The notes under the pieces were generated by a model. That model was not told the origin of the DNA, searched no databases, and saw nothing but the letters and a program-made list of their open reading frames with translations. Shown here piece by piece: positions 24,842 through 33,278 of a stretch of DNA of 36,776 nt (position 1 is the stretch's first letter; each line of letters starts with the position of its first letter). This DNA comes from Blastopirellula sp. GTDB lineage: Bacteria > Planctomycetota > Planctomycetia > Pirellulales > Pirellulaceae. Position numbers and translations under genes: made by a program. Where the stretch lies: assembly GCA_002701545.1 (NCBI GenBank), contig NZVR01000210.1, positions 12,780 to 49,555 of the forward strand, written 5' to 3'.

Positions 24842-25801
24842 CTAGGCGGGTACTTTTTCACCGACCGCACGCAACGCGTTATCGTGCAAAATGTTTCGCA
24901 ACGTTCCCGGATCTTTGACAATCCGTTTCAAGAAACTCTGCAACTGTTTGCTGTAACACATCCCTCTAAAATTTTTGCCTTGCCCGTCGTAACAGGGACA
25001 ATCACTGCCAAACAATAACTGCCGTGGGTGGCGTTCAATAAAACCCATCGTGAACTCTTCGTCACGCGACAATGCGTTGTATCCACTACCAGCTGACATA
25101 TCGCCGTAAAGATTCGGGTAGTCGGTCATGAGCTTGTCGATCACACCCCCGGACTTCACCGGACCTTTGGGATATAACGACTTGGCGGGATCAGGAACAT
25201 CCGCACTGATGTGTGCCCACCATGTCTGCGCGTGTCCAATAATGCGGACTTTCTTGTATTTCTTCAGGTAGCGTTCCAAATGTTGCGCCAAACCCTGGTT
25301 GAAACCCTTCTCGCCGTCTTGAAAGTGGATCGTGATCGGCCAATCCAGCTCATCGCACAGTGCAATGATGCGTTCAACGCGACGATCATCCAATGGCAAA
25401 TGCTCTTTTTGCTCACCAATGCCACGACAGCCAAGCAAGTGGTAGGCGCGAATGCGTTGCAGTACATCCGCTCGACGAATATCGGTCTGGCAAAACGGGA
25501 TCACACGGTCTTTGTGAGCGTGAAATGCATGCAAGACGGTTTCGCTGCGTAGCAAGACGCCACCTTCACCTGTCTCGAGCGGTAAGACAAACGCCTTACT
25601 CGTACCCGTGGCATCCATATGCCGAATCGTATCTTCCACCGTCCGGTCGAAGTGGTTGATATGCAAATGGCAATCGATCAGCGGGATGCTGTCTGTTGGA
25701 GCTGCCTTGATTTGTGCCTCACCCAACCAGGGTGCTGTCGCACACGTTGCTGTCATCGCTCCGAGGAATTGACGTCGCGTGGACTTCAATCGGCTTAACA
25801 T
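24842..25801 (-). CDS. Exported amidohydrolase (Amidohydro_2 type)
   Basis: A 319-residue TIM-barrel metal-dependent hydrolase. Metal-site features are the N-terminal HxH in LIDCHLHINH (His45 and His47), the histidines in ITIHFQDG and IIGHAQTWW, and the barrel-end aspartate in LFGSDCPCYDG. This is the arrangement of the amidohydrolase-2 (ACMSD/TIM-barrel) family. The leader STRRQFLGAMTATCATA looks like a Tat signal, so the protein is probably periplasmic. I chose the ATG at 25801 because it starts just before this leader; an ATG at 25828 and a longer open frame to 26422 overlap the mtaB gene and lack family features. The substrate is unknown. It lies 106 bp downstream of mtaB on the same strand. 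Confidence 0.87.
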   Translation of the reverse strand: MLSRLKSTRRQFLGAMTATCATAPWLGEAQIKAAPTDSIPLIDCHLHINHFDRTVEDTIRHMDATGTSKAFVLPLETGEGGVLLRSETVLHAFHAHKDRVIPFCQTDIRRADVLQRIRAYHLLGCRGIGEQKEHLPLDDRRVERIIALCDELDWPITIHFQDGEKGFNQGLAQHLERYLKKYKKVRIIGHAQTWWAHISADVPDPAKSLYPKGPVKSGGVIDKLMTDYPNLYGDMSAGSGYNALSRDEEFTMGFIERHPRQLLFGSDCPCYDGQGKNFRGMCYSKQLQSFLKRIVKDPGTLRNILHDNALRAVGEKVPA

Positions 25802-25907
25802 GGCATGGCTCGCTTGGTTCAGGTGCATGCGATAGCTTACACCAGAGACCCTGCGGTTTCGAATGAAGCCCCACCGCGAATCGATGGAACGTCTCTGCGA
25901 GCACCGC

Positions 25908-27179
25908 TCACCGAGCGCGGATCCGGTCATCCAATGCGGCGTGGCAATCGAGTTCCAATAACTGGCCTTCATGCTCCGGAGTGGCGGGAAACTCGACAGG
26001 CGCGTAACGGCAGGCTGTTCCCGTAAAGAACCCCGCATCATTGGCGACTCGTGACTCCACCAACACCTGCACGCGTTTACCGACCAGGCGTTGAAAGTAA
26101 TCTTGTCGCAGTTCCGCTTCGACCGCTGACAAGCGGGCCACGCGATCCGCTTTGACTGGCGCAGCAATCTGGTCCGACATGTCGGCGGCCGGAGTCCCTC
26201 GGCGCGGACTAAATGGAAAGACGTGAATCTTGGAAAAGCCAACCTGCCGAGCGACTTGGCAAGAGGCCTCAAAATCGTCCTCGGTCTCCCCCGGAAATCC
26301 GACGATGACATCCGTGGTGATGGCCACCGTATCCAGCGCCTCCTGCAGCATCTGGCATCGATCCACGAACATCCGTGAACTCCACCGGCGACGCATTCGA
26401 CGCAAAACCGGATCCGACCCACTCTGCAAACACACGTGCAGGTGTGGACAGATTTTTTCAGGGTGCTGTTTCAACACACGAATCAACTCGCGCGTCACCT
26501 CAGTTGCCTCGATGCTGGAAAGGCGAATCCGAAAATCGCCTTCCAACTCAGCAATCTGATGTACCAAATCCGCCAAACGGACCCATTCGCTTTTGGGTTT
26601 TTTGAGATTCCAATCGACCCCGAAATGTCCCAAGTGAACTCCGGTCAACACCACTTCGCGATAACCATTATCAACCAACCGCCGCACCTCGTCCAAAATG
26701 TGCGGCACGGGGCGACTGGTCAACTGCGGGCGAACGTGAGGGATGATGCAGTAACTGCAGCGCAGCATACAACCGTCTTGCACTTTCACATACGCGCGAT
26801 GGCGATTGCCGAACTGTGAGATCCCGGTGGGGATATCGACAACGCCAAACCGTCCCAGCAGATCGGGTAGCTCGCGTTTATCGGTAACGACCTCGGCTAC
26901 ATTCGGAAGATCCTTGACTTCCTCCGGAGCACGCGTCGCATAGCATCCCATCACGACGATGCGCGAGCTTGGATTTTCTCTCGCCAGCCTGCGGATCGCA
27001 CGACGGCTTTTCGCATCACCTTCATTCGTGACGGTGCAGGTATTCACGATGCACAACTCCGCTTCATCGGACTTGTCCGCATCGACATAGCCAACACGAT
27101 GTAGTCCTTCGCGGATGTATTCCGTCTCGTACTGATTGACTTTACAGCCAAGCGTTAGCGTCTTAAGTCTAGCCGACAT
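25908..27179 (-). CDS. mtaB: tRNA (t6A37) methylthiotransferase MtaB
   Basis: A 423-residue radical SAM methylthiotransferase that converts t6A to ms2t6A at position 37 of ANN-decoding tRNAs. The N-terminal UPF0004 domain has its three cluster cysteines at Cys12 (LGCKVNQYE), Cys48 (NTCTVT) and Cys79 (VMGCYA). The radical SAM domain has CMLRCSYC (Cys137, 141, 144), followed by IPHVR. NTCTVT and LGCKVN favour MtaB over MiaB or RimO. The C-terminal part is TRAM-like. The gene starts 10 bp after the clpS stop on the same strand, so the two are probably an operon. Confidence 0.95.
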   Translation of the reverse strand: MSARLKTLTLGCKVNQYETEYIREGLHRVGYVDADKSDEAELCIVNTCTVTNEGDAKSRRAIRRLARENPSSRIVVMGCYATRAPEEVKDLPNVAEVVTDKRELPDLLGRFGVVDIPTGISQFGNRHRAYVKVQDGCMLRCSYCIIPHVRPQLTSRPVPHILDEVRRLVDNGYREVVLTGVHLGHFGVDWNLKKPKSEWVRLADLVHQIAELEGDFRIRLSSIEATEVTRELIRVLKQHPEKICPHLHVCLQSGSDPVLRRMRRRWSSRMFVDRCQMLQEALDTVAITTDVIVGFPGETEDDFEASCQVARQVGFSKIHVFPFSPRRGTPAADMSDQIAAPVKADRVARLSAVEAELRQDYFQRLVGKRVQVLVESRVANDAGFFTGTACRYAPVEFPATPEHEGQLLELDCHAALDDRIRAR

Positions 27180-27189
27180 TCACGATTCT

Positions 27190-27546
27190 CTACTCGACAG
27201 GCTCAATCGAAGCGGACATCGAACCCGCGCAACGTTTGATCAGCGGGTCTTTTCCATACGCGTGGATCTGATCTCTCTTCAATTCAGCATGTTCCAAAGT
27301 CGTGGTCAGACAAATTGCTTTGCCATCTTTGTCGACCAAGTTGGCAATCTGAAAACCCTTCTCAACCGGGTGACCAAACAGCTTTTTCATCATGGCAATG
27401 ACATACTCGTACGAGTGGTCGTTGTCATCCCACAAGACCACGTTATAGCGTGGCTGTCGCTTGCGTTTACGCTCCTTTTTCTTCTCTGGGAGCGTGGCAA
27501 TGCCAACATCAGGCTCTTCCACGAGCGGTTGATTTTTATCCGTCAA
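27190..27546 (-). CDS. clpS: ClpS-like Clp protease adaptor
   Basis: A 118-residue ClpS-fold protein that in other bacteria binds N-degron residues and hands substrates to ClpAP. A charged lysine/arginine-rich leader (about 20-33) precedes the core. The core aligns with E. coli ClpS from RYNVVLWDDNDHSYEYVI to the VDKDGKAICL segment and the conserved helix LEHAELKRDQI. Key pocket positions differ: the usual NDD is DDN, the gate methionine is replaced by Tyr, and the conserved pocket histidine (VHxxG) is Asp72 (VDKDG). Ligand preference may therefore be changed. The start appears to be TTG with GGAG about eight bases upstream. It is the first gene before mtaB. Confidence 0.88.
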   Translation of the reverse strand: MTDKNQPLVEEPDVGIATLPEKKKERKRKRQPRYNVVLWDDNDHSYEYVIAMMKKLFGHPVEKGFQIANLVDKDGKAICLTTTLEHAELKRDQIHAYGKDPLIKRCAGSMSASIEPVE

Positions 27547-27686
27547 AATTCGTACTCCAGAGGTATCCGTTCCACGCTGTCGCGGATGGTCTACCCAGCG
27601 ACCTAACAGTATATTGTACGCAAACAGCGGTCAAAAGGCCTCGTCTTCGGCCTGCTTTGCCAATGTGCTTTCCCCCGAGGAATCCC

Positions 27687-29063
27687 ATGCCCGACTTTGA
27701 TTCGTATTTGCAGGAAAAACGCGAACAATTTGAGGATGATCTGTGTGAACTGTTGCGCATCCCAAGCATCAGTACGGACAGCGCCTATGCCGCAGATGTT
27801 CGCCGCGGTAGCGAGTGGGTCGCGAACCAGTTAGAAACGCTGGGACTCCAGGTGGAGTTGATCGAGACAAAGGGAAATCCGATCGTCTACGCGGAATCCC
27901 CTCCTGTCCCAGACGCTCCAATCGTCATGGTCTACGGCCACTACGACGTGCAGCCACCCGACCCACTGGATGAATGGATCACACCTCCATTCGAGCCCAC
28001 CAAACGGGATGGTAACGTCTACGCTCGTGGTGCGACGGACGACAAAGGACAAATGCTGACACACGTCAAAAGCTTACAAGCCTGGATGGAAACCCAGGGC
28101 AAACTCCCTTTGCAAATCAAATACTTGATCGAGGGCGAGGAAGAGTGCGGCAGCGAATGCCTGTATGAGTATTTAACCGAAGCAAAAGAGAAGCTCGCTT
28201 GCGATGTGGTCGTGATCAGTGACACGTCCCAATTTGGTCCGGGCCAACCGGCCATCACCTATGGCTTGAAAGGGATCGCGTATTTCGAATTACGCCTGAC
28301 GGGCCCCAAGCAAGATCTCCACTCGGGAACGTTTGGTGGCGCAGTAGCGAATCCCGCTAACGTCTTGACACAACTGCTCGGTGCCATGGTCGACAGCGAC
28401 GGCCGCATTCAGATCCCCGGGTTCTATAACGATGTCCAACCGTTATCCGATCGCGAGCGCAGTCAATTCGGTGGCTTGCCGTTTGAAGAAGAGCGGTTTA
28501 TGGAACAGATCGGCGTCAAGGAACTCCATGGAGAAAAAGGATACACCACCTTGGAACGTCGCTGGGCAAGGCCGACGTTGGACATCAACGGGCTGTGGGG
28601 AGGTTACCAGGGCGAGGGTGGCAAGACCGTCTTGCCCGCCAAAGCGGGTGCCAAGTTCAGTTGCCGACTCGTTCCAGATCAAGATCCCAAGGCCATCACC
28701 GCGGCACTGCGCACCATGCTGGCCGGATTGTGCCCTCAAGGCATCGAGATGGAGCTGATCGAAATGCACTCTGCCCCAGGGTTTGTTGTGCCGTTGGATA
28801 GCCCCTTCATGTCTGCCGCGACCCGCGCAATTGAACGCGGCTTCGGGCGCTCCCCCGTCTTCATCCGCGAAGGAGGGTCGATTCCGATCGTCACCGAATT
28901 CAAAGAAAAACTCGGTGTTGATACACTGCTGCTGGGATGGGGCCTGGACGACGATAACACCCATAGCCCAAATGAGAAGTTCTGTCTGGCAGACTATCAT
29001 CGCGGCATTAAAGCCAGCGCCCATCTCTGGCATGAGCTCAGTCGCGTCGCGCTCGAATCCTAG
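27687..29063 (+). CDS. M20 family dipeptidase
   Basis: A 458-residue zinc metallopeptidase of the M20 family, close in layout to CNDP/PepV-type dipeptidases. Metal ligands and catalytic residues are visible: His85 in VYGHYDVQP, bridging Asp in GATDDKGQ (118/119), the catalytic and metal glutamates in EGEEECGS (151-153), Asp179 in VISDTSQF and a C-terminal His in DDDNTHSPNEK. The lid signature DLHSGTFGGAVANP is typical of dipeptidases rather than acetylornithine deacetylases. There is no signal peptide, so it is cytoplasmic. The ATG at 27687 has a GAGGA box seven bases upstream, which decides the start; the frame extends back to 27450. serS follows 40 bp downstream. Confidence 0.94.
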   Translation: MPDFDSYLQEKREQFEDDLCELLRIPSISTDSAYAADVRRGSEWVANQLETLGLQVELIETKGNPIVYAESPPVPDAPIVMVYGHYDVQPPDPLDEWITPPFEPTKRDGNVYARGATDDKGQMLTHVKSLQAWMETQGKLPLQIKYLIEGEEECGSECLYEYLTEAKEKLACDVVVISDTSQFGPGQPAITYGLKGIAYFELRLTGPKQDLHSGTFGGAVANPANVLTQLLGAMVDSDGRIQIPGFYNDVQPLSDRERSQFGGLPFEEERFMEQIGVKELHGEKGYTTLERRWARPTLDINGLWGGYQGEGGKTVLPAKAGAKFSCRLVPDQDPKAITAALRTMLAGLCPQGIEMELIEMHSAPGFVVPLDSPFMSAATRAIERGFGRSPVFIREGGSIPIVTEFKEKLGVDTLLLGWGLDDDNTHSPNEKFCLADYHRGIKASAHLWHELSRVALES

Positions 29064-29103
29064 ATCCATCGCCACTCATCCATTAGGAATCTATTGACGT
29101 CAT

Positions 29104-30387
29104 ATGTTAGATCGCAAATTCATTGTCGAGAACGCCGCTGCAGTCAAACAGAATTGCATTGATCGAGGTGCCACGGCTGACGTGGACCGCCTCGTCACAC
29201 TGGATGAACAGCGTCGCGAAAAGCTCAACGAATCACAAGAATTCAACCGACAAGCAAACCAAGTTTCGCAGTCGATTGGGAAAGCCAAAGATGCCGCGGA
29301 ACGGGAGGCTTTAAAGGAAGAAGGGCGACGTCTGCGCGAACTTAAAGATGCGGCGCAAAAAGAACACGATGAACTGGATGCCGAAGTGCTGGCCATTCAG
29401 TCGCAGATCCCCAATCTTTCGCATCCCGATGCTCCCATTGGCAAAGACGACAAAGCGAATCTCGAAATACGCCAAGGTCAACATGCCCCACGTCAATTCG
29501 ATTTTCCCGTGCTGGATCATGTCGAGTTAGCGGAGAAACTGGACCTGATCGACTTCGAAGGCGGTGCGCGCGTCGCCGGACACGGCTTTTACTTCCTCAA
29601 AAACGATGCCGTGCTCTTGGAATTGGCCCTGCAGCGATATGCCATCGGGTTGCTGATGCAAGAAGGCTTCACTCCCGTATCCACTCCCGATATGGCGTTC
29701 ACCGAGATCTTGCATGGAACGGGCTACATTCCCCGCGGCCCTGAGACGCAGATCTACAGTATTGAGAACAGCAATCTCAATCTGGTCGCCACGGCCGAGA
29801 TCACCATCGGCGGCTTGCTCTCGGGGCAAACCGTCATGGCCGAAGATCTACCGCTCAAAGTCTGCGGCACAAGCCATTGTTTTCGTACCGAAGCGGGCGC
29901 CGGAGGCCGTGCATCTCGTGGTCTCTATCGCGTCCACCAGTTCACAAAAGTAGAGATGTTTGCCTTTTCTCGCCCAGAAGACAGTGACACGATCCTCGAA
30001 GAGTTCTGCCAACTCGAATGCCGCTTGTTCGATGATCTCGAAGTCCCCTACCGCGTCGTCGACACAGCCACGGGTGATTTGGGCGGACCTGCATATCGCA
30101 AATACGATCTCGAAGCCTGGATGCCAGGACGTGGTGATGCCGGTGAGTACGGGGAGGTCACAAGTACCTCTAACTGTACTGACTACCAGGCGCGGCGGCT
30201 GAATATCCGCTACAAACAAAAAGACGTCAAAGGGACCAAGTTCGTTCACACGCTCAACGGAACTGCCATCGCGATCAGCCGAGCCATGATCGCCATCCTG
30301 GAAAACCACCAGCAGGCTGATGGCTCCATTGCCGTCCCCGAAGTACTGCGTCCGTTCGTCGGCAAAGACACAATCCAGCCTCGGTAG
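29104..30387 (+). CDS. serS: Seryl-tRNA synthetase
   Basis: A 427-residue class II aminoacyl-tRNA synthetase of standard bacterial size. The N-terminal 100 residues form the tRNA-binding coiled coil (heptad-rich EEGRRLRELKDAAQKEHDEL). The catalytic domain shows motif 2 (FRTEAGAGGRASRGLYRVHQF) and motif 3 (GTAIAISRAMIAILENHQ), plus the serine-binding stretch TAEITIGGLLSGQ in place of the common TSE. It charges tRNA-Ser (and tRNA-Sec if present). The ATG at 29104 begins directly with the conserved MLDRKFIVEN. It sits 40 bp behind the dipeptidase gene and is probably cotranscribed. Confidence 0.97.
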   Translation: MLDRKFIVENAAAVKQNCIDRGATADVDRLVTLDEQRREKLNESQEFNRQANQVSQSIGKAKDAAEREALKEEGRRLRELKDAAQKEHDELDAEVLAIQSQIPNLSHPDAPIGKDDKANLEIRQGQHAPRQFDFPVLDHVELAEKLDLIDFEGGARVAGHGFYFLKNDAVLLELALQRYAIGLLMQEGFTPVSTPDMAFTEILHGTGYIPRGPETQIYSIENSNLNLVATAEITIGGLLSGQTVMAEDLPLKVCGTSHCFRTEAGAGGRASRGLYRVHQFTKVEMFAFSRPEDSDTILEEFCQLECRLFDDLEVPYRVVDTATGDLGGPAYRKYDLEAWMPGRGDAGEYGEVTSTSNCTDYQARRLNIRYKQKDVKGTKFVHTLNGTAIAISRAMIAILENHQQADGSIAVPEVLRPFVGKDTIQPR

Positions 30388-30459
30388 CGCGACAACGCGA
30401 GCGCAAGGGCGATGCGGGGACGAAACGCATCAGGAAGTGGTTCGATCAGGGCGCTGATG

Positions 30460-30489
30460 CGCAAGCCCAGGAAACGCAAGCCCAGAAAA
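30460..30489. repeat. 15-bp imperfect tandem repeat
   Basis: Two head-to-tail copies of CGCAAGCCCAGGAAA and CGCAAGCCCAGAAAA differ at one position. They lie in the noncoding gap downstream of serS. No function is evident. Confidence 0.75.
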
Positions 30490-30623
30490 CCGGGGGTGGA
30501 GGTTCCCACGTCCTGCGTCACCAGCCGATCACCGCGGTGCCCATCGCGCAACTCGCCGTGATCCGCTGACAGCCACCGTGCCACAGCTACGAACCGCGCA
30601 CCAGATCAACATCGCATCAACCA

Positions 30624-30639
30624 ACTGCCGTGCGGCAGT
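30624..30639 (-). terminator. Possible 3' stem-loop of the DUF1571 gene
   Basis: A perfect inverted repeat ACTGCCG/CGGCAGT lies five bases past the stop of the DUF1571 gene, in the convergent gap with serS. No T tract follows on either strand, so it is only a possible transcript-end structure. Confidence 0.35.
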
Positions 30640-30644
30640 GCATC

Positions 30645-31535
30645 CTAGAAGTTATAGGCTGCGTTGTCCTGCGAGAAGTCTTCGTCAGTCAAACCGACGT
30701 TCAACTTCAGGTTGGTGTAGGTGTACTCTTCCATCACGTGAGCTGTGCCCACTCGCATTCCACCATCGGCAGGCCAGGTGTAAGCGGCATAGCGGATCGG
30801 CACCAGCAACTGACGGTCAAAGAAAATGCGGGCCGTGCAGAACTCAAATCTCGGATCCGGCTTGGGGTGCCGCACTTCGATGACTTCGCACTGACGCTTG
30901 TCAACCGTTGCATTCCGGAACTGGACTTCGCAAGGACCAAGCCGTTTGTCTTGATTGCCACGTTCAATCAGCTTGGTCACAAGATTCTCCAAGCCGATGT
31001 CCGTCAACGGATACAGTTGACCCTTCATCGCCATAGCACCATCTGGCTTGAGCCAGATCGAGCCGAAACGCGAGTAAAAGCTGTTGCCGCCTTCATGTGC
31101 AAGCAGCTTGCCGTTGTTTTGCCCTTCGACATAGAGCACTTCACGACCAGCAGCAGCCTTCGGCTTCTCAAATCGCAAGTAGACGCTGAACGGAGTTACA
31201 ACCTTGTTGTCTCGAACTTTGCGGTTGCGGATTTTCGCAAACATGAATTCATAATCCATGAGCTTGCCGTTGATCCGCTCGCGCTTGACGATCGTCGCCG
31301 TATAATCGTTTACCTTGGCTTGGATGTGATTCAATCCTTGACTGGCCAATTGCAGCGCGGGATCCAACGGGTGGCCATTCACACCGCGGTTGCCATCAAT
31401 CTTGGCATTCGAAACGCGGTAAACTGGTTCTCGCAACTGCCGCGGGCCATCGGCCAACGCCATCGAAGCTCCTGTTGCTAACGTGCCTGTTGCCAGAGCA
31501 CCCACAAATGCGCGACGAGTAACGTTCTTTGCCAT
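30645..31535 (-). CDS. DUF1571 family exported protein
   Basis: A 296-residue protein of the DUF1571 family, common in planctomycetes and of unknown function. The leader NVTRRAFVGALATGTLATGA has the twin-arginine form and a small-residue hydrophobic core, so export by Tat is likely. Family features are the block YTATIVKRERINGKLMDYEF, the strand-rich central region FSVYLRFEKPKAAAGREVLY and the C-terminal EYTYTNLKLNVGLTDEDF. The overall pattern of outer-strand-rich sequence resembles LolA/LolB-like lipoprotein-carrier folds, which is only an inference. The ATG at 31535 is used; an earlier start at 31553 in the same frame would add six residues. Confidence 0.9.
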   Translation of the reverse strand: MAKNVTRRAFVGALATGTLATGASMALADGPRQLREPVYRVSNAKIDGNRGVNGHPLDPALQLASQGLNHIQAKVNDYTATIVKRERINGKLMDYEFMFAKIRNRKVRDNKVVTPFSVYLRFEKPKAAAGREVLYVEGQNNGKLLAHEGGNSFYSRFGSIWLKPDGAMAMKGQLYPLTDIGLENLVTKLIERGNQDKRLGPCEVQFRNATVDKRQCEVIEVRHPKPDPRFEFCTARIFFDRQLLVPIRYAAYTWPADGGMRVGTAHVMEEYTYTNLKLNVGLTDEDFSQDNAAYNF

Positions 31536-31822
31536 GATGATATCCATTTCCAAGACCGAGATTCAAATCGAGTTTCAGTCAGATGCAAGTACCGCGCCGG
31601 AAACCTCAGATCTGTGAACAACACACAATCTACGGGAAGTTTACGGCGTTTCCATTATCCTTATAGTTCCTGTGGGGAATCCCACCTGTGTAGTTATCGC
31701 CCGTTGCAGACGGAAACAATTACAAATCTCAATCAATCGCCACACCCCCCCGCAATCGCTACACTTTCTCAAATCTACCACGAATCACTTACCCAACCAA
31801 TAGATACCATTTAGAGAACAAA

Positions 31823-32494
31823 ATGCTGCCGAACACCGTTCAGATCGACACTGTGGTCTCCGAGATGTTCTCGGAAAACACCTTCATTGCGCACCTGCCG
31901 GGCCGCACCGACTGCATCGTCATTGACCCTGGATTAGAGCCGATTCCGATCCTGGAAGTCCTGGAAAAACACCAACTCGAACCGGCAGCCATTCTGAACA
32001 CTCATGGCCACGCCGACCACATCGCTGGCAATGCGACCCTCAAAAAGCGGTTCCCCGACAGTCCGCTAGCAATCGGTGCTGGCGATGCCGACAAGCTGAC
32101 AGATGCTGAGCAGAACCTTTCGGCTCAGTACGGGATGCCGATCATCAGCCCTGCTGCGGATTTGCTACTGCATGAAGGTGAGACACTTTCGTTTGCCGGG
32201 TTCGATCTGGAAGTACTGGAGACCCCCGGCCATTCTTGCGGTCACATCGTATTCGTCTGGAAAGGCGCCGAGCCTTGGATTGTCTTCGGCGGCGATGTCT
32301 TGTTCGCTGGCAGCATTGGCCGCACCGATTTCCCCGACGGGAGCATGCAACAATTAGTCCATTCGATCCATCACAAACTGTTTCCTATGCCAGCCGACAC
32401 CATCGTCTTGACAGGGCACGGTCCCGCCACAACGATCGGGCAGGAAAAAGCCACAAACCCCTTCGTCGGGGCGCCAGCTGGCTATCAAGAATGA
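31823..32494 (+). CDS. Metallo-beta-lactamase-fold hydrolase (GloB-like)
   Basis: A 223-residue MBL-fold enzyme of the YcbL/glyoxalase II-like group. Metal ligands are His61, His63, Asp65 and His66 in NTHGHADHIAG, His137 in TPGHSCGH, Asp158 in FGGDVLF and His199 in LTGHGPAT. The SIGRTDFPDGS and TIGQEKATNPF motifs are characteristic of the group, which hydrolyses thioesters such as S-lactoylglutathione or related thiol adducts. The extra C-terminal helical domain of classical glyoxalase II is absent. Cytoplasmic, single gene. The ATG at 31823 begins at the first strand. Whether the organism uses glutathione cannot be judged here. Confidence 0.94.
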   Translation: MLPNTVQIDTVVSEMFSENTFIAHLPGRTDCIVIDPGLEPIPILEVLEKHQLEPAAILNTHGHADHIAGNATLKKRFPDSPLAIGAGDADKLTDAEQNLSAQYGMPIISPAADLLLHEGETLSFAGFDLEVLETPGHSCGHIVFVWKGAEPWIVFGGDVLFAGSIGRTDFPDGSMQQLVHSIHHKLFPMPADTIVLTGHGPATTIGQEKATNPFVGAPAGYQE

Positions 32495-32538
32495 GACCAC
32501 CGCGGATCCTGAACCTGGAACTGTGTGCTCCGCTGGAT

Positions 32539-32567
32539 CAACCGAGTTCTGGCGCACGTGTCGGTTG
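32539..32567. repeat. Inverted repeat in a convergent gap
   Basis: CAACCGA (32539-32545) and TCGGTTG (32561-32567) form a 7-bp perfect stem with a 15-base spacer, between the stops of the MBL hydrolase gene and the convergent alpha/beta hydrolase gene. No T tract follows, so a terminator role is only possible. Confidence 0.35.
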
Positions 32568-32575
32568 CAGGCCGA

Positions 32576-33199
32576 TCACAGCGACCTGACAAACTGCGTC
32601 ACCGCCTCAGCCGCCATTGCCAGATTCTCTGCTTCCGTATGCCCACTCGACTTGCGCGGTTTGAAACTGTGGTCGCCATCAGGCACCCAACATAATTCCA
32701 CCGAGTCACTGAGCCGATAGCGCGGCACTTCGGAAGCGTTGCCAAACACATCACGTTCCCCTTGAACGATCAAGGTCGGCGTCTTGAAATCCTGCAAATG
32801 CTCGGTCCGCAACCTGTCCGGTTTCCCAACAGGATGAAAAGGATAACCCAAGCAGACAAGTCCGGAGACTTGTGCCTCGTCAGCCACCAAACTGGCCACT
32901 CTACCTCCCATCGACTTACCACCGATGACGATTCGCTGACCACTCACACGACCGATCACATCCAACCAACTGGCCTCCAGCTTGGGCAAACGATCGGGTG
33001 GAGACTTTTTCCCTGTCTCACGACGCTTCGCCATATAGGGAAATTCAAAACGCACCACACGAATCCCCGCTTGGGCGAGTTGTTTCGCAAAGTACTCCAT
33101 GAAGGGTGAATCCATGGGCGCCCCAGCACCATGCGCCAGCACAAGACAGTGGGCAGCCGTCTGCGGTCCGTTGCGTTTCAACTTGATGCTGGCGGTCAT
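32576..33199 (-). CDS. Small alpha/beta hydrolase (TEX30/KANL3-like)
   Basis: A 207-residue alpha/beta hydrolase of the dienelactone-hydrolase-like group that includes TEX30/KANL3. The oxyanion region is LAHGAGAPMDSPFM, the nucleophile elbow is GGKSMGGR (Ser96), the acid is Asp in VQGERDVFG and the base is His in DGDHSFKPR. The order and spacing support a working triad. There is no signal peptide. The substrate is unknown. I use the ATG at 33199, preceded by GGGGAT; the open frame upstream to 33403 is not protein-like. The stop is close to the convergent MBL gene. Confidence 0.9.
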   Translation of the reverse strand: MTASIKLKRNGPQTAAHCLVLAHGAGAPMDSPFMEYFAKQLAQAGIRVVRFEFPYMAKRRETGKKSPPDRLPKLEASWLDVIGRVSGQRIVIGGKSMGGRVASLVADEAQVSGLVCLGYPFHPVGKPDRLRTEHLQDFKTPTLIVQGERDVFGNASEVPRYRLSDSVELCWVPDGDHSFKPRKSSGHTEAENLAMAAEAVTQFVRSL

Positions 33200-33278
33200 G
33201 AATATCCCCGATTCAATTGAGCGACGATCCAACAACAACCCGCTAACACTGACAGACGGTTCCCACCTGACTGAGCGT

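Noticed and set aside
24842-26422. A 526-residue reading of the amidohydrolase gene.
   Set aside because: The extra N-terminal part overlaps mtaB in another frame and is Arg/Ser/Trp-rich without family features; the Tat-like leader at 25801 marks the real start.
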